A stretch of DNA of 64,000 nt from Dermatobacter hominis (GCF_020715685.1 NZ_CP085840.1:248001-312000); one strand, 5' to 3'. Numbered from the stretch's first letter, positions 19,286-28,213 are shown. Notes: generated from the sequence alone by a model not told the origin. Numbers and translations are program-made.

Positions 19286-19717
19286 GTGCGAGCCCTCGGC
19301 CTGGACCTCGGCTCCAAGCGCATCGGCGTCGCCCTGTCGGACTCCGACGGCACGCTCGCGCTCCCGTACGAGGTCGTGCAGCGGACCGGCGACCGCGAGC
19401 GCGACCACCGGCGCATCGCCGAGCTCGTCGCCGAGACCGAGGCCGAGGTCGTCGTCGTCGGCGTGCCGTACTCGCTCGACGGGAGCACCGGTCCCATGGC
19501 CACGAGGTACCGGGCCGAGGCCCGCCGGCTCCGTGCCACCCTGGGTGTCCCGGTCGAGACCTACGATGAGCGGCTGACGACGGTCACCGCGGAACGGGCC
19601 CTCAGGGAGACCGACCTCTCGGGACGGGCACGGCGCAAGGTCGTGGACCAGGTGGCCGCAGCAGTGATGTTGCAGAGCTGGCTCGACCACCGGGCCCGAG
19701 GTGAGGACCCCGCTTGA
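19286..19717 (+). CDS. ruvX: RuvX/YqgF RNase H-fold nuclease, pre-16S rRNA processing
   Basis: A 143-residue protein with the YqgF signature ALGLDLGSKRIGVALSDSDG at the N-terminus, VVVGVPYSLDGSTGPM in the middle and YDERLTTVTAERAL near the C-terminus. These supply the expected acidic residues. The family matures the 5' end of 16S rRNA. Starts at GTG 19286, 4 nt after alaS, and overlaps mltG; alaS-ruvX-mltG-aroE is a common order in Actinobacteria. Confidence 0.92.
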   Translation: MRALGLDLGSKRIGVALSDSDGTLALPYEVVQRTGDRERDHRRIAELVAETEAEVVVVGVPYSLDGSTGPMATRYRAEARRLRATLGVPVETYDERLTTVTAERALRETDLSGRARRKVVDQVAAAVMLQSWLDHRARGEDPA

Positions 19718-21267
19718 CTGATCCCCAGGACCCGCGACGCCCCCAGGAGCCGTCCCAGCCTGAGGAGGTCCGGCCCGTCCGCCGTGCCCGGCGCAGCGGC
19801 GGTGACCCGGCGGCGCAGGGCCCGCCCCGCCAGGGCGCACCCCGGGAGGGCCAGCCGCGCCAGGGCCAGCCGCGCCAGGGCGCTCCTCAGGAGGGCCGGT
19901 CCCGCCAGGGCCGGCCGCGCCAGGATCAGCCGCGCCAGGATCAGCCGCGCCGGCAGGCCCGTCCCGACGACGGGCGCCCGGCGCCCTCGGGTGGGGGCGA
20001 CCCGCGCCAGCAACCCCGCCAGCAGGCCCGTCGGCCGCAGGACCAGCGCCCGGCGCCCCAGGGCGACGGCGGGGCGCGCCCCGCGCCGTCCGATGCCGGC
20101 GCCCGCGCCGCAGCCGCCGGCACCGCCCGGCGTGGCGGCGAGGAGCGGTCGCGCCGGGGCCGGCGCGGCGCGCCGCCGGGTCGCGGCGGCGCCGACGACG
20201 AGTACGTGAAGCTCCCGCCCAGTACCCGGAGCGGACCCCGGCTCCTCGCCGTGTTCGGCCTCGGGTTCGCCGTGCTCGGCGTGGTCGTCATCTCGGCGGT
20301 GTTCTGGGCGACCCGCCAGATCAGCCCCTCGGGCGGCCAGGGCGAGGTCGTGGCCGAGGTCGTCGTGCCGTCGGGCTCCAGCACCGACGCCATCGCCAAC
20401 CTCCTCGAGGAGGCCGACGTCATCACGAACGCCCGGATGTTCCGCTGGTACACCAGCTGGAAGTCCGAGGGCCCGTGGAAGGCCGGCCGCTACGTCGAGT
20501 TCCGGGAGAACTCGAGCTTCGACGAGGCGATCAAGGTCCTCGACAAGGGACCCGTCCCGATCGACGCCGTCACCGTGCGCATCCCCGAGGGCCGGCGGCT
20601 CGTCGACGCGCTGGCCGACATCAGCGAGGTGTTCCCGAACCTCACCCCGCAGCAGCTGCAGGCGACGCTCGACTCCGGCGCGGTGACGTCGAAGTACAAG
20701 CCGCCCGAGGTCACGAACTGGGAGGGGTTCCTCTTCCCCGACACGTACGAGTTCCTCGACGACGCGTCGGCGCAGGAGATCCTGCAGACGATGGCCACCA
20801 AGATGGACGAGGTGCTCGACGATCTCGGCTACGACAAGGCCCAGGCGCTCCAGGGCCGGACCCCGTACGAGCTGGTGACGATCGCCTCGCTCGTCGAGCG
20901 CGAGACCGGCCAGCCACCCGACGAGCGCGGCAAGATCGCCCGGGTGGTGATGAACCGCCTCGACGCCGGCGAGCCGCTCGGCATCGACGCCGCCAACCTC
21001 TACGGCCTCGGGCGGACCTCGGGAGAGCTGACGAAGTCGGACCTCGACTCCGACTCGCCCTACAACGTCCGCAAGTTCAAGGGCCTCCCGCCCACGCCGA
21101 TCTGCCTGCCCGGCCGCGCCTCGCTGCAGGCCGCCATCGAGGCCCCCGAGGGCAGCTGGCGGTACTACGTGCTCACGTCGAACGACCCGCCGACCCACCT
21201 GTTCACCGACTCCTACCGGGAGTTCCAGCAGGCCAAGGCCGACGCGCAGGCCCGGGGGGTCTTCTGA
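19714..21267 (+). CDS. mltG: Endolytic murein transglycosylase MltG (YceG-like)
   Basis: A 517-residue enzyme that cleaves nascent peptidoglycan at the outer face of the membrane. The first 165 residues are disordered, rich in Pro, Arg, Gln and Gly, with repeats such as RQGQPRQG and RQDQPRQDQPR. One membrane helix follows at about 175-200 (LLAVFGLGFAVLGVVVISAVFW), then the YceG domain, with the catalytic Glu in IASLVERETGQP at about 394. The start is TTG 19714, overlapping the ruvX stop by 4 nt. The long N-terminal extension is unusual compared with the enterobacterial enzyme but occurs in Actinobacteria. Confidence 0.9.
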   Translation: MTDPQDPRRPQEPSQPEEVRPVRRARRSGGDPAAQGPPRQGAPREGQPRQGQPRQGAPQEGRSRQGRPRQDQPRQDQPRRQARPDDGRPAPSGGGDPRQQPRQQARRPQDQRPAPQGDGGARPAPSDAGARAAAAGTARRGGEERSRRGRRGAPPGRGGADDEYVKLPPSTRSGPRLLAVFGLGFAVLGVVVISAVFWATRQISPSGGQGEVVAEVVVPSGSSTDAIANLLEEADVITNARMFRWYTSWKSEGPWKAGRYVEFRENSSFDEAIKVLDKGPVPIDAVTVRIPEGRRLVDALADISEVFPNLTPQQLQATLDSGAVTSKYKPPEVTNWEGFLFPDTYEFLDDASAQEILQTMATKMDEVLDDLGYDKAQALQGRTPYELVTIASLVERETGQPPDERGKIARVVMNRLDAGEPLGIDAANLYGLGRTSGELTKSDLDSDSPYNVRKFKGLPPTPICLPGRASLQAAIEAPEGSWRYYVLTSNDPPTHLFTDSYREFQQAKADAQARGVF

Positions 21268-21269
21268 CC

Positions 21270-22130
21270 GTGGCGCCGGGGGCGGGGCCCTCGGGCAGCA
21301 CGCTGGTCGCCGGGGTGATCGGCGACCCGGTCGCGCACTCGCTGTCGCCCCGGATCCACAACGCCGCGTTCCGGGCGCTCGGCCTCGACTGGGTGTTCGT
21401 CGCCCTGCCCGTCGCCCGCGGCCAGGCGGCGGCGGCCGTCGACGGCGCCCGTGCGCTCGGCCTGCGCGGGCTGTCGGTGACGATGCCGCACAAGGAGGCG
21501 GTGATCGCCTCGCTCGACGGCCTCACGTCGGCCGCAGCGGAGCTCGGCGCGGTCAACTGCATCCTCCGCGCCCCGCACGACGACGCGCTGCTGCTCGGCG
21601 ACAACACCGACGGCCAGGGCTACCTGCGGGGCCTCAAGGCCGACCTGGGCGTCGAGCCGGCGGGTCGGCGCTTCGTGGTGGTCGGCGCCGGCGGCGCCGG
21701 CCGGGCGGTCGTGCAGGCGCTGGCCGCCGCCGGCGCGGCGGCGGTGACCGTCGTCAACCGGGATCCCGGCCGCGGCGAGGTGGCGGCCGCGCTGGCAGGA
21801 GCGGTCGGCGCGCTGGTGCCGGCCGCCGACGCCGGGGCGGTGGCGGCGGCCGTCGGGGCGGCCGACGTGCTCGTGAACGCCACGCCGGTCGGCATGGGCG
21901 ACGACGGCGACCTCCCGGTGCCGGAGGGGTTCCTGCGACCCGATCTGGTCGTCTCGGAGCTCGTGTACCACCCCGCGACCACCCCGCTGGTGGCGGCGGC
22001 GCGCCGCCGCGGCGCCCCCACCGCGAACGGCCTGTCGATGCTCGTGCACCAGGCCGCCGTCGCGTTCGAGCACTGGACGGGGGCTGCTGCGCCGGTCGAG
22101 GCGATGGCGGCCGCGGCCGCCGCCGGCTGA
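21270..22130 (+). CDS. aroE: Shikimate dehydrogenase
   Basis: A 286-residue enzyme reducing 3-dehydroshikimate to shikimate with NADPH. It contains the substrate motif VIGDPVAHSLSPRIHNAAF, the catalytic Lys in VTMPHKEAV, DNTDGQGYL with the catalytic Asp, the glycine-rich GAGGAGRAVV and a late NGLSMLVHQAAVAFEHWTG. GTG 21270 begins 2 nt after the mltG stop. First of four shikimate genes in this run. Confidence 0.94.
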   Translation: MAPGAGPSGSTLVAGVIGDPVAHSLSPRIHNAAFRALGLDWVFVALPVARGQAAAAVDGARALGLRGLSVTMPHKEAVIASLDGLTSAAAELGAVNCILRAPHDDALLLGDNTDGQGYLRGLKADLGVEPAGRRFVVVGAGGAGRAVVQALAAAGAAAVTVVNRDPGRGEVAAALAGAVGALVPAADAGAVAAAVGAADVLVNATPVGMGDDGDLPVPEGFLRPDLVVSELVYHPATTPLVAAARRRGAPTANGLSMLVHQAAVAFEHWTGAAAPVEAMAAAAAAG

Positions 22131-22250
22131 GCGTGGCTCGACGAACGGGCCGAGCGGCCCAGCCGCCTGGGTCGCCGGGCCCAGGAAAAGGTGAACCTGT
22201 GACCGGGAAGTGCCGATGAGAGCCGACAGGAACCTTCGAGGAGGAATGAC
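22131..22250 (+). promoter_or_regulatory. Leader of the DUF4388 gene with a sigma28-like box
   Basis: A break in the otherwise overlapping operon. GCCGATGA at 22212-22219 resembles the -10 of FliA/WhiG-type sigma factors (GCCGATAA). The upstream AAAAGGTGAA (22186-22195) is a poor -35. A strong AGGAGG (22239-22244) serves GTG 22251. Sigma-factor assignment is tentative. Confidence 0.3.
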
Positions 22251-23639
22251 GTGGCTCTCCAGGGAACGATCGACGCCTTCCCGGTCGTGGACGTGCTGCA
22301 GCTGCTGGCCGGTGCCCACAAGACCGGTCGGCTGATCGTCGAGGGCGACCGCAGCACCGCACAGCTGTTCGTGGTCGACGGGACCGTGACGGCCGGCGGC
22401 GTCCAGGGCCTGGACCTCACCGACGTCGCCGACGTCGTGGTCGAGCTGCTGCGGTACCAGGAGGGCTCGTTCCTCTTCGAGCCGGGTTCCACCGCTCCCG
22501 AGCCGGGCGATCCGCAGGACCTCGGCGACGTCGTCGAGGCCGCGCACGAGCGCCTGCAGGCCTGGTCGGCGGTCGAGGCCGTCGTCCCGTCGCTCGCGCA
22601 CCGGCTCGCGCTCGTCCCGGAGCTGGGCGAGGACGGCATCGAGCTGTCGCCCACCGACTGGCCGGTCGTCGTCGCGGCGGGGGCGCAGGACCGGGTCGGC
22701 GACCTGGTGACGGCGCTCGGCCTGTCCGACCTCGCCGGCTGCGCGCTGATCGCGGACCTGGTCGAGCGCGGCGTCGTGCTGGTCGAGGCGCCCCGGGCGG
22801 AGCTGGTCCCACTCGAGGCCCCGCCGGTCGCGGTCGAGGAGGTCGTCGAGGACCACGAGGTGCTCGACGCCGAGCTCGTGGACGTCGAGGAGGAGCCCGG
22901 GGCCGGCTTCGAGCTGGTCGACGTGGCCGATGACGACGACGCGGCCGAGACCGCCTACGAGGTGGTCCTGCTCGACGACGACGTGGACGACGGGTCGTTC
23001 CCCGAGCACTTCCCGATCGACGACCTGCTCGGCGCGGGCGAGGACGAGGACCCGTGGGTCCAGCTCGAGACCGCCGGGCGCGAGGAGCGACTCGCCGCCG
23101 CGCAGTTCTCCGACGACCCCGACGGCGCCGGTCTCGGCAGCTTCGCGGACGGCTTCTCGTCGGGCGCCTTCAGCTCGGAGGGCTTCTCCAGCGGCGACAC
23201 CGGCTCGGTCGACGCCGGTGCCGGCCACGAGGTCGTCGCCGGAGCCGCCGATCCCGGCCCCGGCCCGGCCGTCGACGGCGATCACGACGCCGCGGCGTCC
23301 TGGGACGACCAGGAGGTGGGCGGCTTCAACGACCTCGGCGCCTTCACCGACCCGGTCGAGCCGGCCGGGGCCAACGGGGCCACCGGCACGGGCGCGCTCG
23401 CGGCGACGTTCGTGGGCGACGGCGCCTTCACCGACGCCCCGGCCCGCACGCCCCTGGCCGTGCAGGAGCCGGTCGTCGCCGACCGGGCGGCCGACACCGC
23501 GGCCGACGAGGTGCTCCGCCAGATGTCCAAGCTGAGCCCGAAGGCCGCAGAGGCCATCGCCGCCGCCCTCGGCTCCGCCGCCGACGACGGCGACGCCGGG
23601 CCCGACGGCGACCAGGACGGCGGTGGGGCCGGCCGCTGA
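22251..23639 (+). CDS. DUF4388 (PATAN-type) domain protein with acidic disordered tail
   Basis: A 462-residue protein. Residues 1-90 fit DUF4388: GTIDAFPVVDVLQLLAGAHK, TGRLIVEGD, LFVVDGTVTAGG. A second small helical domain with a winged-helix look (about 140-185, VGDLVTALGLSDLAGCALIADLVERG) follows. The rest is highly acidic and Gly/Ser-rich, likely disordered, ending in a short helix (LSPKAAEAIAAALGS). DUF4388 proteins often accompany two-component or small-GTPase signalling. No partner is nearby; the gene sits inside the shikimate cluster where aroC might be expected. The strong AGGAGG supports GTG 22251. Confidence 0.75.
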   Translation: MALQGTIDAFPVVDVLQLLAGAHKTGRLIVEGDRSTAQLFVVDGTVTAGGVQGLDLTDVADVVVELLRYQEGSFLFEPGSTAPEPGDPQDLGDVVEAAHERLQAWSAVEAVVPSLAHRLALVPELGEDGIELSPTDWPVVVAAGAQDRVGDLVTALGLSDLAGCALIADLVERGVVLVEAPRAELVPLEAPPVAVEEVVEDHEVLDAELVDVEEEPGAGFELVDVADDDDAAETAYEVVLLDDDVDDGSFPEHFPIDDLLGAGEDEDPWVQLETAGREERLAAAQFSDDPDGAGLGSFADGFSSGAFSSEGFSSGDTGSVDAGAGHEVVAGAADPGPGPAVDGDHDAAASWDDQEVGGFNDLGAFTDPVEPAGANGATGTGALAATFVGDGAFTDAPARTPLAVQEPVVADRAADTAADEVLRQMSKLSPKAAEAIAAALGSAADDGDAGPDGDQDGGGAGR

Positions 23640-23740
23640 GCAGCCGGTCCGGAGCGGCCGCGACGGCCGCAGGGGTTCCGTGTGCGAGACGATGGCCGCC
23701 GGTACGGTAGGCGGGCCGATCGGCGCGGAGGTCTGAGGGC

Positions 23741-24820
23741 GTGAGCGGAACGACATCGGGAGACGGGACGCCTCCGTCGCACGACGAACCGGACGCGGTC
23801 GGGCGGGGTTGGATCGAGCGGTCGGGTGCCGGCCGCGAGCAGGCGCTGTTCATGCTCGCCGGCACCTCGCTCGGCGTCGGCGACCTCCTCGGCGGCTCGC
23901 TCCCCGAGTGGTACGACCTCCGCGAGACCACGAACCTGGACGCCCTCGGCGATCCGGTGGCGGGCATGCAGTCGATCGAGATGGAGGTGGGCGACGGCCG
24001 CACGCTGCGCGCCGGGTGGCCCCTCGCGTTCTGCGACCACGTGGTCGAGGCCCTGCAGGGCACCCTCCCCGGTGCCCGACCGCCCGCGACCGCGGCCCCA
24101 CCCGCACCGGCGGCCCCGCCCTTCCCGGCGGCGCCGCCCGCGCCGGCACCCTCTGCGCCGGCGCCCACGGCCCCGCCCGCGCCGGCACCTGCGGCCCCGC
24201 CCGCGCCGGCACCCTCGGCGCCCGGGGCACCGGGAGCGCCCACCGCACCGGCTGCGCCCACGGCACCGGCTGCGCCACCCGCCCCGACGCCGCCGCCCAC
24301 CGAGCCGGCCCCCGCCGCGGCGGCGCCGCCGCCGATGCCGTTCGCCGCTGCGAACCGGGCGGCGCCCGACCTGCCGGGGCCCGCGGTCGCCCCGCCTGCC
24401 GCCCCCGAGGCGCCGGCCACCGGCGAGGGCGAGGGCGCGCCGTCGGCTCCGATCGGCGAGCTCGGACCGGGCACCGCCGCGCTCGTCCTCGAGGACGTGA
24501 CCTACCTCGGCGGCTACCCGGGCCAGAACAAGAAGCGCAAGAAGTGCACGGCCACGCTGACGCGGCAGGCCGTCGAGGTCGCAGGGCCGAACGGGCTCGC
24601 GTTCCGGGTCCCGTGGGACGTGGTCCGCACGATCGAGGCGCAGAACGCCGACGAGGCGCGCTTCCGCATGAACACGAAGGTCCACCGCGACGCCACGGCG
24701 CTCGTGCTCGAGTGCGACCAGGACGTGACCGTGCTGCTCGAGGCCCGCGACTGTCCGACGATCCCGCTCCGGGGCGCGATCGCGCAGCTCGTCGGGGGCA
24801 TGCCCGTCGTCGTGGTCTGA
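23741..24820 (+). CDS. Unknown two-domain protein with Pro/Ala linker, PH-like
   Basis: A 359-residue protein not recognised by name. Residues 30-105 form one compact region (LFMLAGTSLGVGDLLGGSLP, EVGDGRTLRAGWPLAFCDH). A low-complexity Pro/Ala linker of about 130 residues follows. The C-terminal 115 residues (LVLEDVTYLGGYPGQNKKRK, ATLTRQAVEVAGPNGLAFRV, VPWDVVRTIEAQNADEARF) look like a PH-like beta domain. It starts at GTG 23741 behind GGAGGTCTGAGGG and is followed 5 nt later by aroK, so it is probably co-transcribed with the shikimate genes. Confidence 0.7.
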   Translation: MSGTTSGDGTPPSHDEPDAVGRGWIERSGAGREQALFMLAGTSLGVGDLLGGSLPEWYDLRETTNLDALGDPVAGMQSIEMEVGDGRTLRAGWPLAFCDHVVEALQGTLPGARPPATAAPPAPAAPPFPAAPPAPAPSAPAPTAPPAPAPAAPPAPAPSAPGAPGAPTAPAAPTAPAAPPAPTPPPTEPAPAAAAPPPMPFAAANRAAPDLPGPAVAPPAAPEAPATGEGEGAPSAPIGELGPGTAALVLEDVTYLGGYPGQNKKRKKCTATLTRQAVEVAGPNGLAFRVPWDVVRTIEAQNADEARFRMNTKVHRDATALVLECDQDVTVLLEARDCPTIPLRGAIAQLVGGMPVVVV

Positions 24821-24825
24821 GCGAC

Positions 24826-25380
24826 GTGACCGGTCGTCCCGGCCCGCGCCGCCACCTCGCGCTGATCGGCCTCTCGGGCACCGGCAAGAGCACGATCGCC
24901 CCGCTGCTGGCGCGCCAGCTCGGCCGGACCGCCGCCGACGTCGACCGGCTCGTCGAGGCCCGGTGCGGCGGCGCCACGGTGGCCGAGGTCTTCGCCGACC
25001 GCGGCGAGCCCGGCTTCCGGGCCGTCGAGTCCGAGGTCCTCGCGGAGGTCCTCGCCGGCCCGGACGCCGTCGTGGCGACCGGCGGCGGCGTCGTCCTCGA
25101 CCCGGCGAACCGCGACCTCCTCGCCCGGACCGCCACGGTCGTCTGGTTGCGCGCCGACGTCGACGCCCTCGTCGACCGGCTGGCGCGCACCGCCGAGGAG
25201 CGACCGCTCCTCGCCGGCGACCCGGGAACGACCTTGCGGCGGCTGGCCGCGGAGCGGGAACCTCTCTACGACGAGGTCGCCGACCTCGTCGTCGACGCCA
25301 CCGGACTCCGCCCGCAGCAGGTGGTCGACCAGATCGAGCGGGACCTCCGGGCCGGAGGGACGGAGGATGATCCGCGATGA
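24826..25380 (+). CDS. aroK: Shikimate kinase
   Basis: A 184-residue P-loop kinase phosphorylating shikimate. It has Walker A GLSGTGKST, the shikimate-binding DVDRLVEARCG, GEPGFRAVESEVL, TGGGVVLDPANRDLL and the lid residues EERPLLAG. Length is normal. Starts at GTG 24826. The last 14 nt overlap the start of aroB. Confidence 0.95.
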   Translation: MTGRPGPRRHLALIGLSGTGKSTIAPLLARQLGRTAADVDRLVEARCGGATVAEVFADRGEPGFRAVESEVLAEVLAGPDAVVATGGGVVLDPANRDLLARTATVVWLRADVDALVDRLARTAEERPLLAGDPGTTLRRLAAEREPLYDEVADLVVDATGLRPQQVVDQIERDLRAGGTEDDPR

Positions 25381-26452
25381 CGGGGCGGGAGCCGACGTGA
25401 CAGGGCCGATCGAGCGAGACGGGCCGATCGAGCGGGACGGAGGGCTCCTGCGCGTCACCGTGCCGCTGGCCGACGGCCGCGACTACCCCGTGGTGGTCGG
25501 CGACGGCGCGATCGCGGAGCTCCCGTCGTTCGTGCCCGAGGGGGCCCGCCGGGTGGCGATCGTGACCCAGCCGGGCATCCCGGTCGAGGTCGATCCCGGC
25601 CGTGAGCACCGCGCCTTCCACATCGGCGAGGGCGAGGCGGCCAAGGACCTGTCCACGATCGGGACCCTCTGCTCGGAGTTCGCCCGGTGGGGCCTCACGC
25701 GGGCCGACTGCGTGGTGGGCGTCGGCGGCGGTCTCACGACCGACGTGGCCGGGTTCGCCGCCGCCGTCTACCACCGCGGCATCCCCGTGGTGCACGTGGC
25801 CACGACGCTGCTGGGCCAGATCGATGCCGCCATCGGGGGCAAGACCGGGGTGAACCTGCCCGAGGGCAAGAACCTCGTCGGGGCGTACTGGCAGCCCAGG
25901 GCGGTCATCTGCGACACCGCCACGCTGCGGTCGCTGCCGCCGCGGGAGTGGCGCTGCGGGCTGGGCGAGCTGGCCAAGTACCACTGGCTCGGCGGCGGCC
26001 GCCTCGACGAGCTCCCGCTGCCCGAGCGCGTCGCGGTGTGCGTGCGGATCAAGGCCGACGTCGTCGCCTCGGACGAGCGTGAGGGCGGCCGGCGGGCGCT
26101 GCTCAACTACGGCCACACCCTGGCGCACGCCCTCGAGACCGTGGGCGACCACGACCTGCGCCACGGCGAGGCCGTCGCCATCGGTCTGGTGTTCGCGGCA
26201 GAGCTGGCCCGGGAGCTCGGGCGGATCGACGACGACGCCGTCGCCGAGCACCGGCGCGTGGTGGCGGGCTACGACCTGCCCCTCGACGTGCCGGCCGACC
26301 TCTCGACCGACGACCTCGTGTCGGTGATGGGTCGCGACAAGAAGGTGCTGGGCGACGGGCTGACGTTCGTGCTCGACGGCCCTGCCGGTGTCGAGGTGGT
26401 CCCGGGCATCGACCCGGAGCTCGTCCGAACGGTCCTGGAGCGGGTGCGGTGA
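25367..26452 (+). CDS. aroB: 3-dehydroquinate synthase
   Basis: A 361-residue NAD- and metal-dependent enzyme of the shikimate pathway. Motifs: VGGGLTTDVAGFAAAVYHRG, TTLLGQIDAAIGGKTGVN, the zinc ligands in GLGELAKYH, LLNYGHTLAHALE and HGEAVAIG, and RDKKVLGDG. ATG 25367 lies inside the aroK 3' end. The N-terminus holds a short tandem repeat (GPIERD twice). GTG 25397 is an alternative start that would remove 10 residues. Confidence 0.94.
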   Translation: MIRDDGAGADVTGPIERDGPIERDGGLLRVTVPLADGRDYPVVVGDGAIAELPSFVPEGARRVAIVTQPGIPVEVDPGREHRAFHIGEGEAAKDLSTIGTLCSEFARWGLTRADCVVGVGGGLTTDVAGFAAAVYHRGIPVVHVATTLLGQIDAAIGGKTGVNLPEGKNLVGAYWQPRAVICDTATLRSLPPREWRCGLGELAKYHWLGGGRLDELPLPERVAVCVRIKADVVASDEREGGRRALLNYGHTLAHALETVGDHDLRHGEAVAIGLVFAAELARELGRIDDDAVAEHRRVVAGYDLPLDVPADLSTDDLVSVMGRDKKVLGDGLTFVLDGPAGVEVVPGIDPELVRTVLERVR

Positions 26453-26477
26453 GCGCCCGGTGCGCGGAGGGCGCCCG

Positions 26478-26921
26478 ATGACGTCGATCCTGCTCCTGTC
26501 GGGGCCGAACCTGAACCTGCTGGGGGAGCGCGAGCCCGACGTCTACGGCTCGGCGACGCTCGACGACCACGTGGCGGTCGCCACCGAACGGGCGGCCGGC
26601 GCCGGGTACGACCTCGAGCACCTCCAGTCGAACGCGGAGTCGGTGCTCGTCGACGCCGTCCACGCGGCCCGGGGCCGGCACGCCGCGATCATCGTCAACG
26701 CCGGGGCGATCACGCACTACGGGTGGGGCCTGCACGACGCGCTGGCGTCCTTCGAAGGGCCGGTCGTCGAGCTGCACATCTCGAACCCGCTCGCCCGCGA
26801 GCCGTGGCGCCACACCTCGGTGGTGTCGCCCGTCGCCGACGTCGTGATCCAGGGCGCCAAGGGCCTGGGCTACCGGCTCGCGGTCGACGCCGCGGTCGGC
26901 CTGCTCGATCCCGAGGCCTGA
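26478..26921 (+). CDS. aroQ: Type II 3-dehydroquinate dehydratase
   Basis: A 147-residue enzyme converting 3-dehydroquinate to 3-dehydroshikimate. LLLSGPNLNLLGEREPDVYG carries the catalytic Tyr. NAGAITH and ELHISNPLAREPWRH hold the expected Asn and His residues. The C-terminal segment (VADVVIQGAKGLGYRLAVDA) is a little unlike the usual glycine-rich ending, but all visible catalytic positions are kept. GGAGGG precedes ATG 26478. Last gene of the shikimate run; a 25-bp hairpin follows. Confidence 0.92.
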   Translation: MTSILLLSGPNLNLLGEREPDVYGSATLDDHVAVATERAAGAGYDLEHLQSNAESVLVDAVHAARGRHAAIIVNAGAITHYGWGLHDALASFEGPVVELHISNPLAREPWRHTSVVSPVADVVIQGAKGLGYRLAVDAAVGLLDPEA

Positions 26922-26940
26922 CCCCGCCCTGCCGCTCCAT

Positions 26941-26996
26941 CCCGTTCTGTTCCCGGATCCTGGGGTGTTCGCCCCAGGATCCGGGAACAGAACGGG
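26941..26996. terminator. 25-bp perfect hairpin after aroQ
   Basis: Arms 26941-26965 and 26972-26996 are perfectly complementary with a TGTTCG loop, 19 nt after the aroQ stop. It can terminate the aro operon. Its length and perfection also suggest a REP-like repeated palindrome. Confidence 0.75.
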
Positions 26997-27009
26997 TGGG
27001 GGAGGGTCG

Positions 27010-27015
27010 TAGGCT
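27010..27015 (+). promoter_or_regulatory. -10 box (TAGGCT) of a likely leaderless peptidase gene
   Basis: TAGGCT ends 6 nt before ATG 27022, immediately after the long hairpin. Confidence 0.5.
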
Positions 27016-27021
27016 GTCGCG

Positions 27022-28164
27022 ATGACAGTGACCGAGTCGCCCGAGCTGGCGCCGCCGCCCGACCAGCTGCCGCCCATGGACGTGGCCGCCCGACTGCCCC
27101 GGCTGCGCGAGCTGCTCGACGGCGCCGGCTGCGACGCCGTCGTCGTGTCGGAGCTCACCAACGTCCGCTACCTGACCGGCTTCACCGGTTCGGCCGCGCT
27201 CCTGCTCGTGACGCCCGACCGCACGGTGTTCGTGACCGACGGCCGCTACCGCGACCGCAGCGCCGAGGAGCTCGGCGCGGTCGGCGTCGAGGCCGACATC
27301 CGCATCATCGGGGCCGCCCCCGACGCCGCGGTCGCGTCGGCGGCCGTCGACGGCGGCTTCGCCCGGCTGGGGCTCGAGGCCGACCACGTCACCTGGGCCC
27401 AGCAGCGCCGGTGGGCCGGCGAGCTGTTCGCCTCGGGCGAGCTCGTGCCGACCAGCGGCCTCGTCGAGGCGCTCCGCCTGGTGAAGGACGACGGCGAGGT
27501 CGCCCGCATCCGCGCCGCCTGCGCCGTCGCGGACGCCGCGCTCGACAGGGTGCGGCACCGCCTCGCCGAGCGGCCCACCGAGGCCGACTTCGCCGCCGAG
27601 CTCGACGCCACCATGCGGGGGCTCGGGGCGGCCGACGTGAGCTTCGAGACGATCGTCGCCTCGGGGCCGAACGGCGCCAAGCCGCACCACACGCCGTCGG
27701 ACCGGACGATCGTCGAGGGCGACCTGGTCGTCATCGACTTCGGGGCGCTGGTCGACGGCTACCACTCCGACATGACCCGCACCGTCGCGGTCGGCGACGT
27801 GGGCGAGGAGCGGACGCGGATGCTCGACGTCGTGCTTGCGTCCCAGGACGCCGGCGTCCGCGCCGTGGCGGCCGGCGTCGAGGCCGCGGAGGTCGACCGG
27901 GCCTGTCGCGACGTCATCGACGAGGCCGGGTGGGGCGACGCGTTCCTGCACTCGACCGGCCACGGGGTGGGGCTCCACATCCACGAGGAGCCCAGGGTCT
28001 CGGTCCGGTCCGCTGCTACCTTGGACGCCGGCCAGGTGGTGACCGTGGAGCCCGGGGTGTACCTCACCGGGCTCGGCGGCGTCCGCATCGAGGACACGGT
28101 GCTCGTCGCGGAGGGCGGTTGCGATCGCCTCACGCTGGCCCCCAAGGATCCGATCCTCGCCTGA
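27022..28164 (+). CDS. pepQ: Xaa-Pro aminopeptidase/dipeptidase, M24 family
   Basis: A 380-residue metallopeptidase releasing residues next to proline. An N-terminal creatinase-like domain (SELTNVRYLTGFTGSAALLL) precedes the pita-bread catalytic domain. The five metal ligands are visible: Asp in VVIDFGALVDGYH and SDMTRT, His in STGHGVGLHIHE (about 313), Glu in VEPGVYL (about 342) and Glu in VRIEDTV (about 355). It lies directly upstream of efp, as in many Gram-positive and actinobacterial genomes. Confidence 0.9.
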   Translation: MTVTESPELAPPPDQLPPMDVAARLPRLRELLDGAGCDAVVVSELTNVRYLTGFTGSAALLLVTPDRTVFVTDGRYRDRSAEELGAVGVEADIRIIGAAPDAAVASAAVDGGFARLGLEADHVTWAQQRRWAGELFASGELVPTSGLVEALRLVKDDGEVARIRAACAVADAALDRVRHRLAERPTEADFAAELDATMRGLGAADVSFETIVASGPNGAKPHHTPSDRTIVEGDLVVIDFGALVDGYHSDMTRTVAVGDVGEERTRMLDVVLASQDAGVRAVAAGVEAAEVDRACRDVIDEAGWGDAFLHSTGHGVGLHIHEEPRVSVRSAATLDAGQVVTVEPGVYLTGLGGVRIEDTVLVAEGGCDRLTLAPKDPILA

Positions 28165-28213
28165 GCGCGGCCGCCCCCGGAGCCGCGCCGGGCCGAACAG
28201 ACAGGCCGACGCC

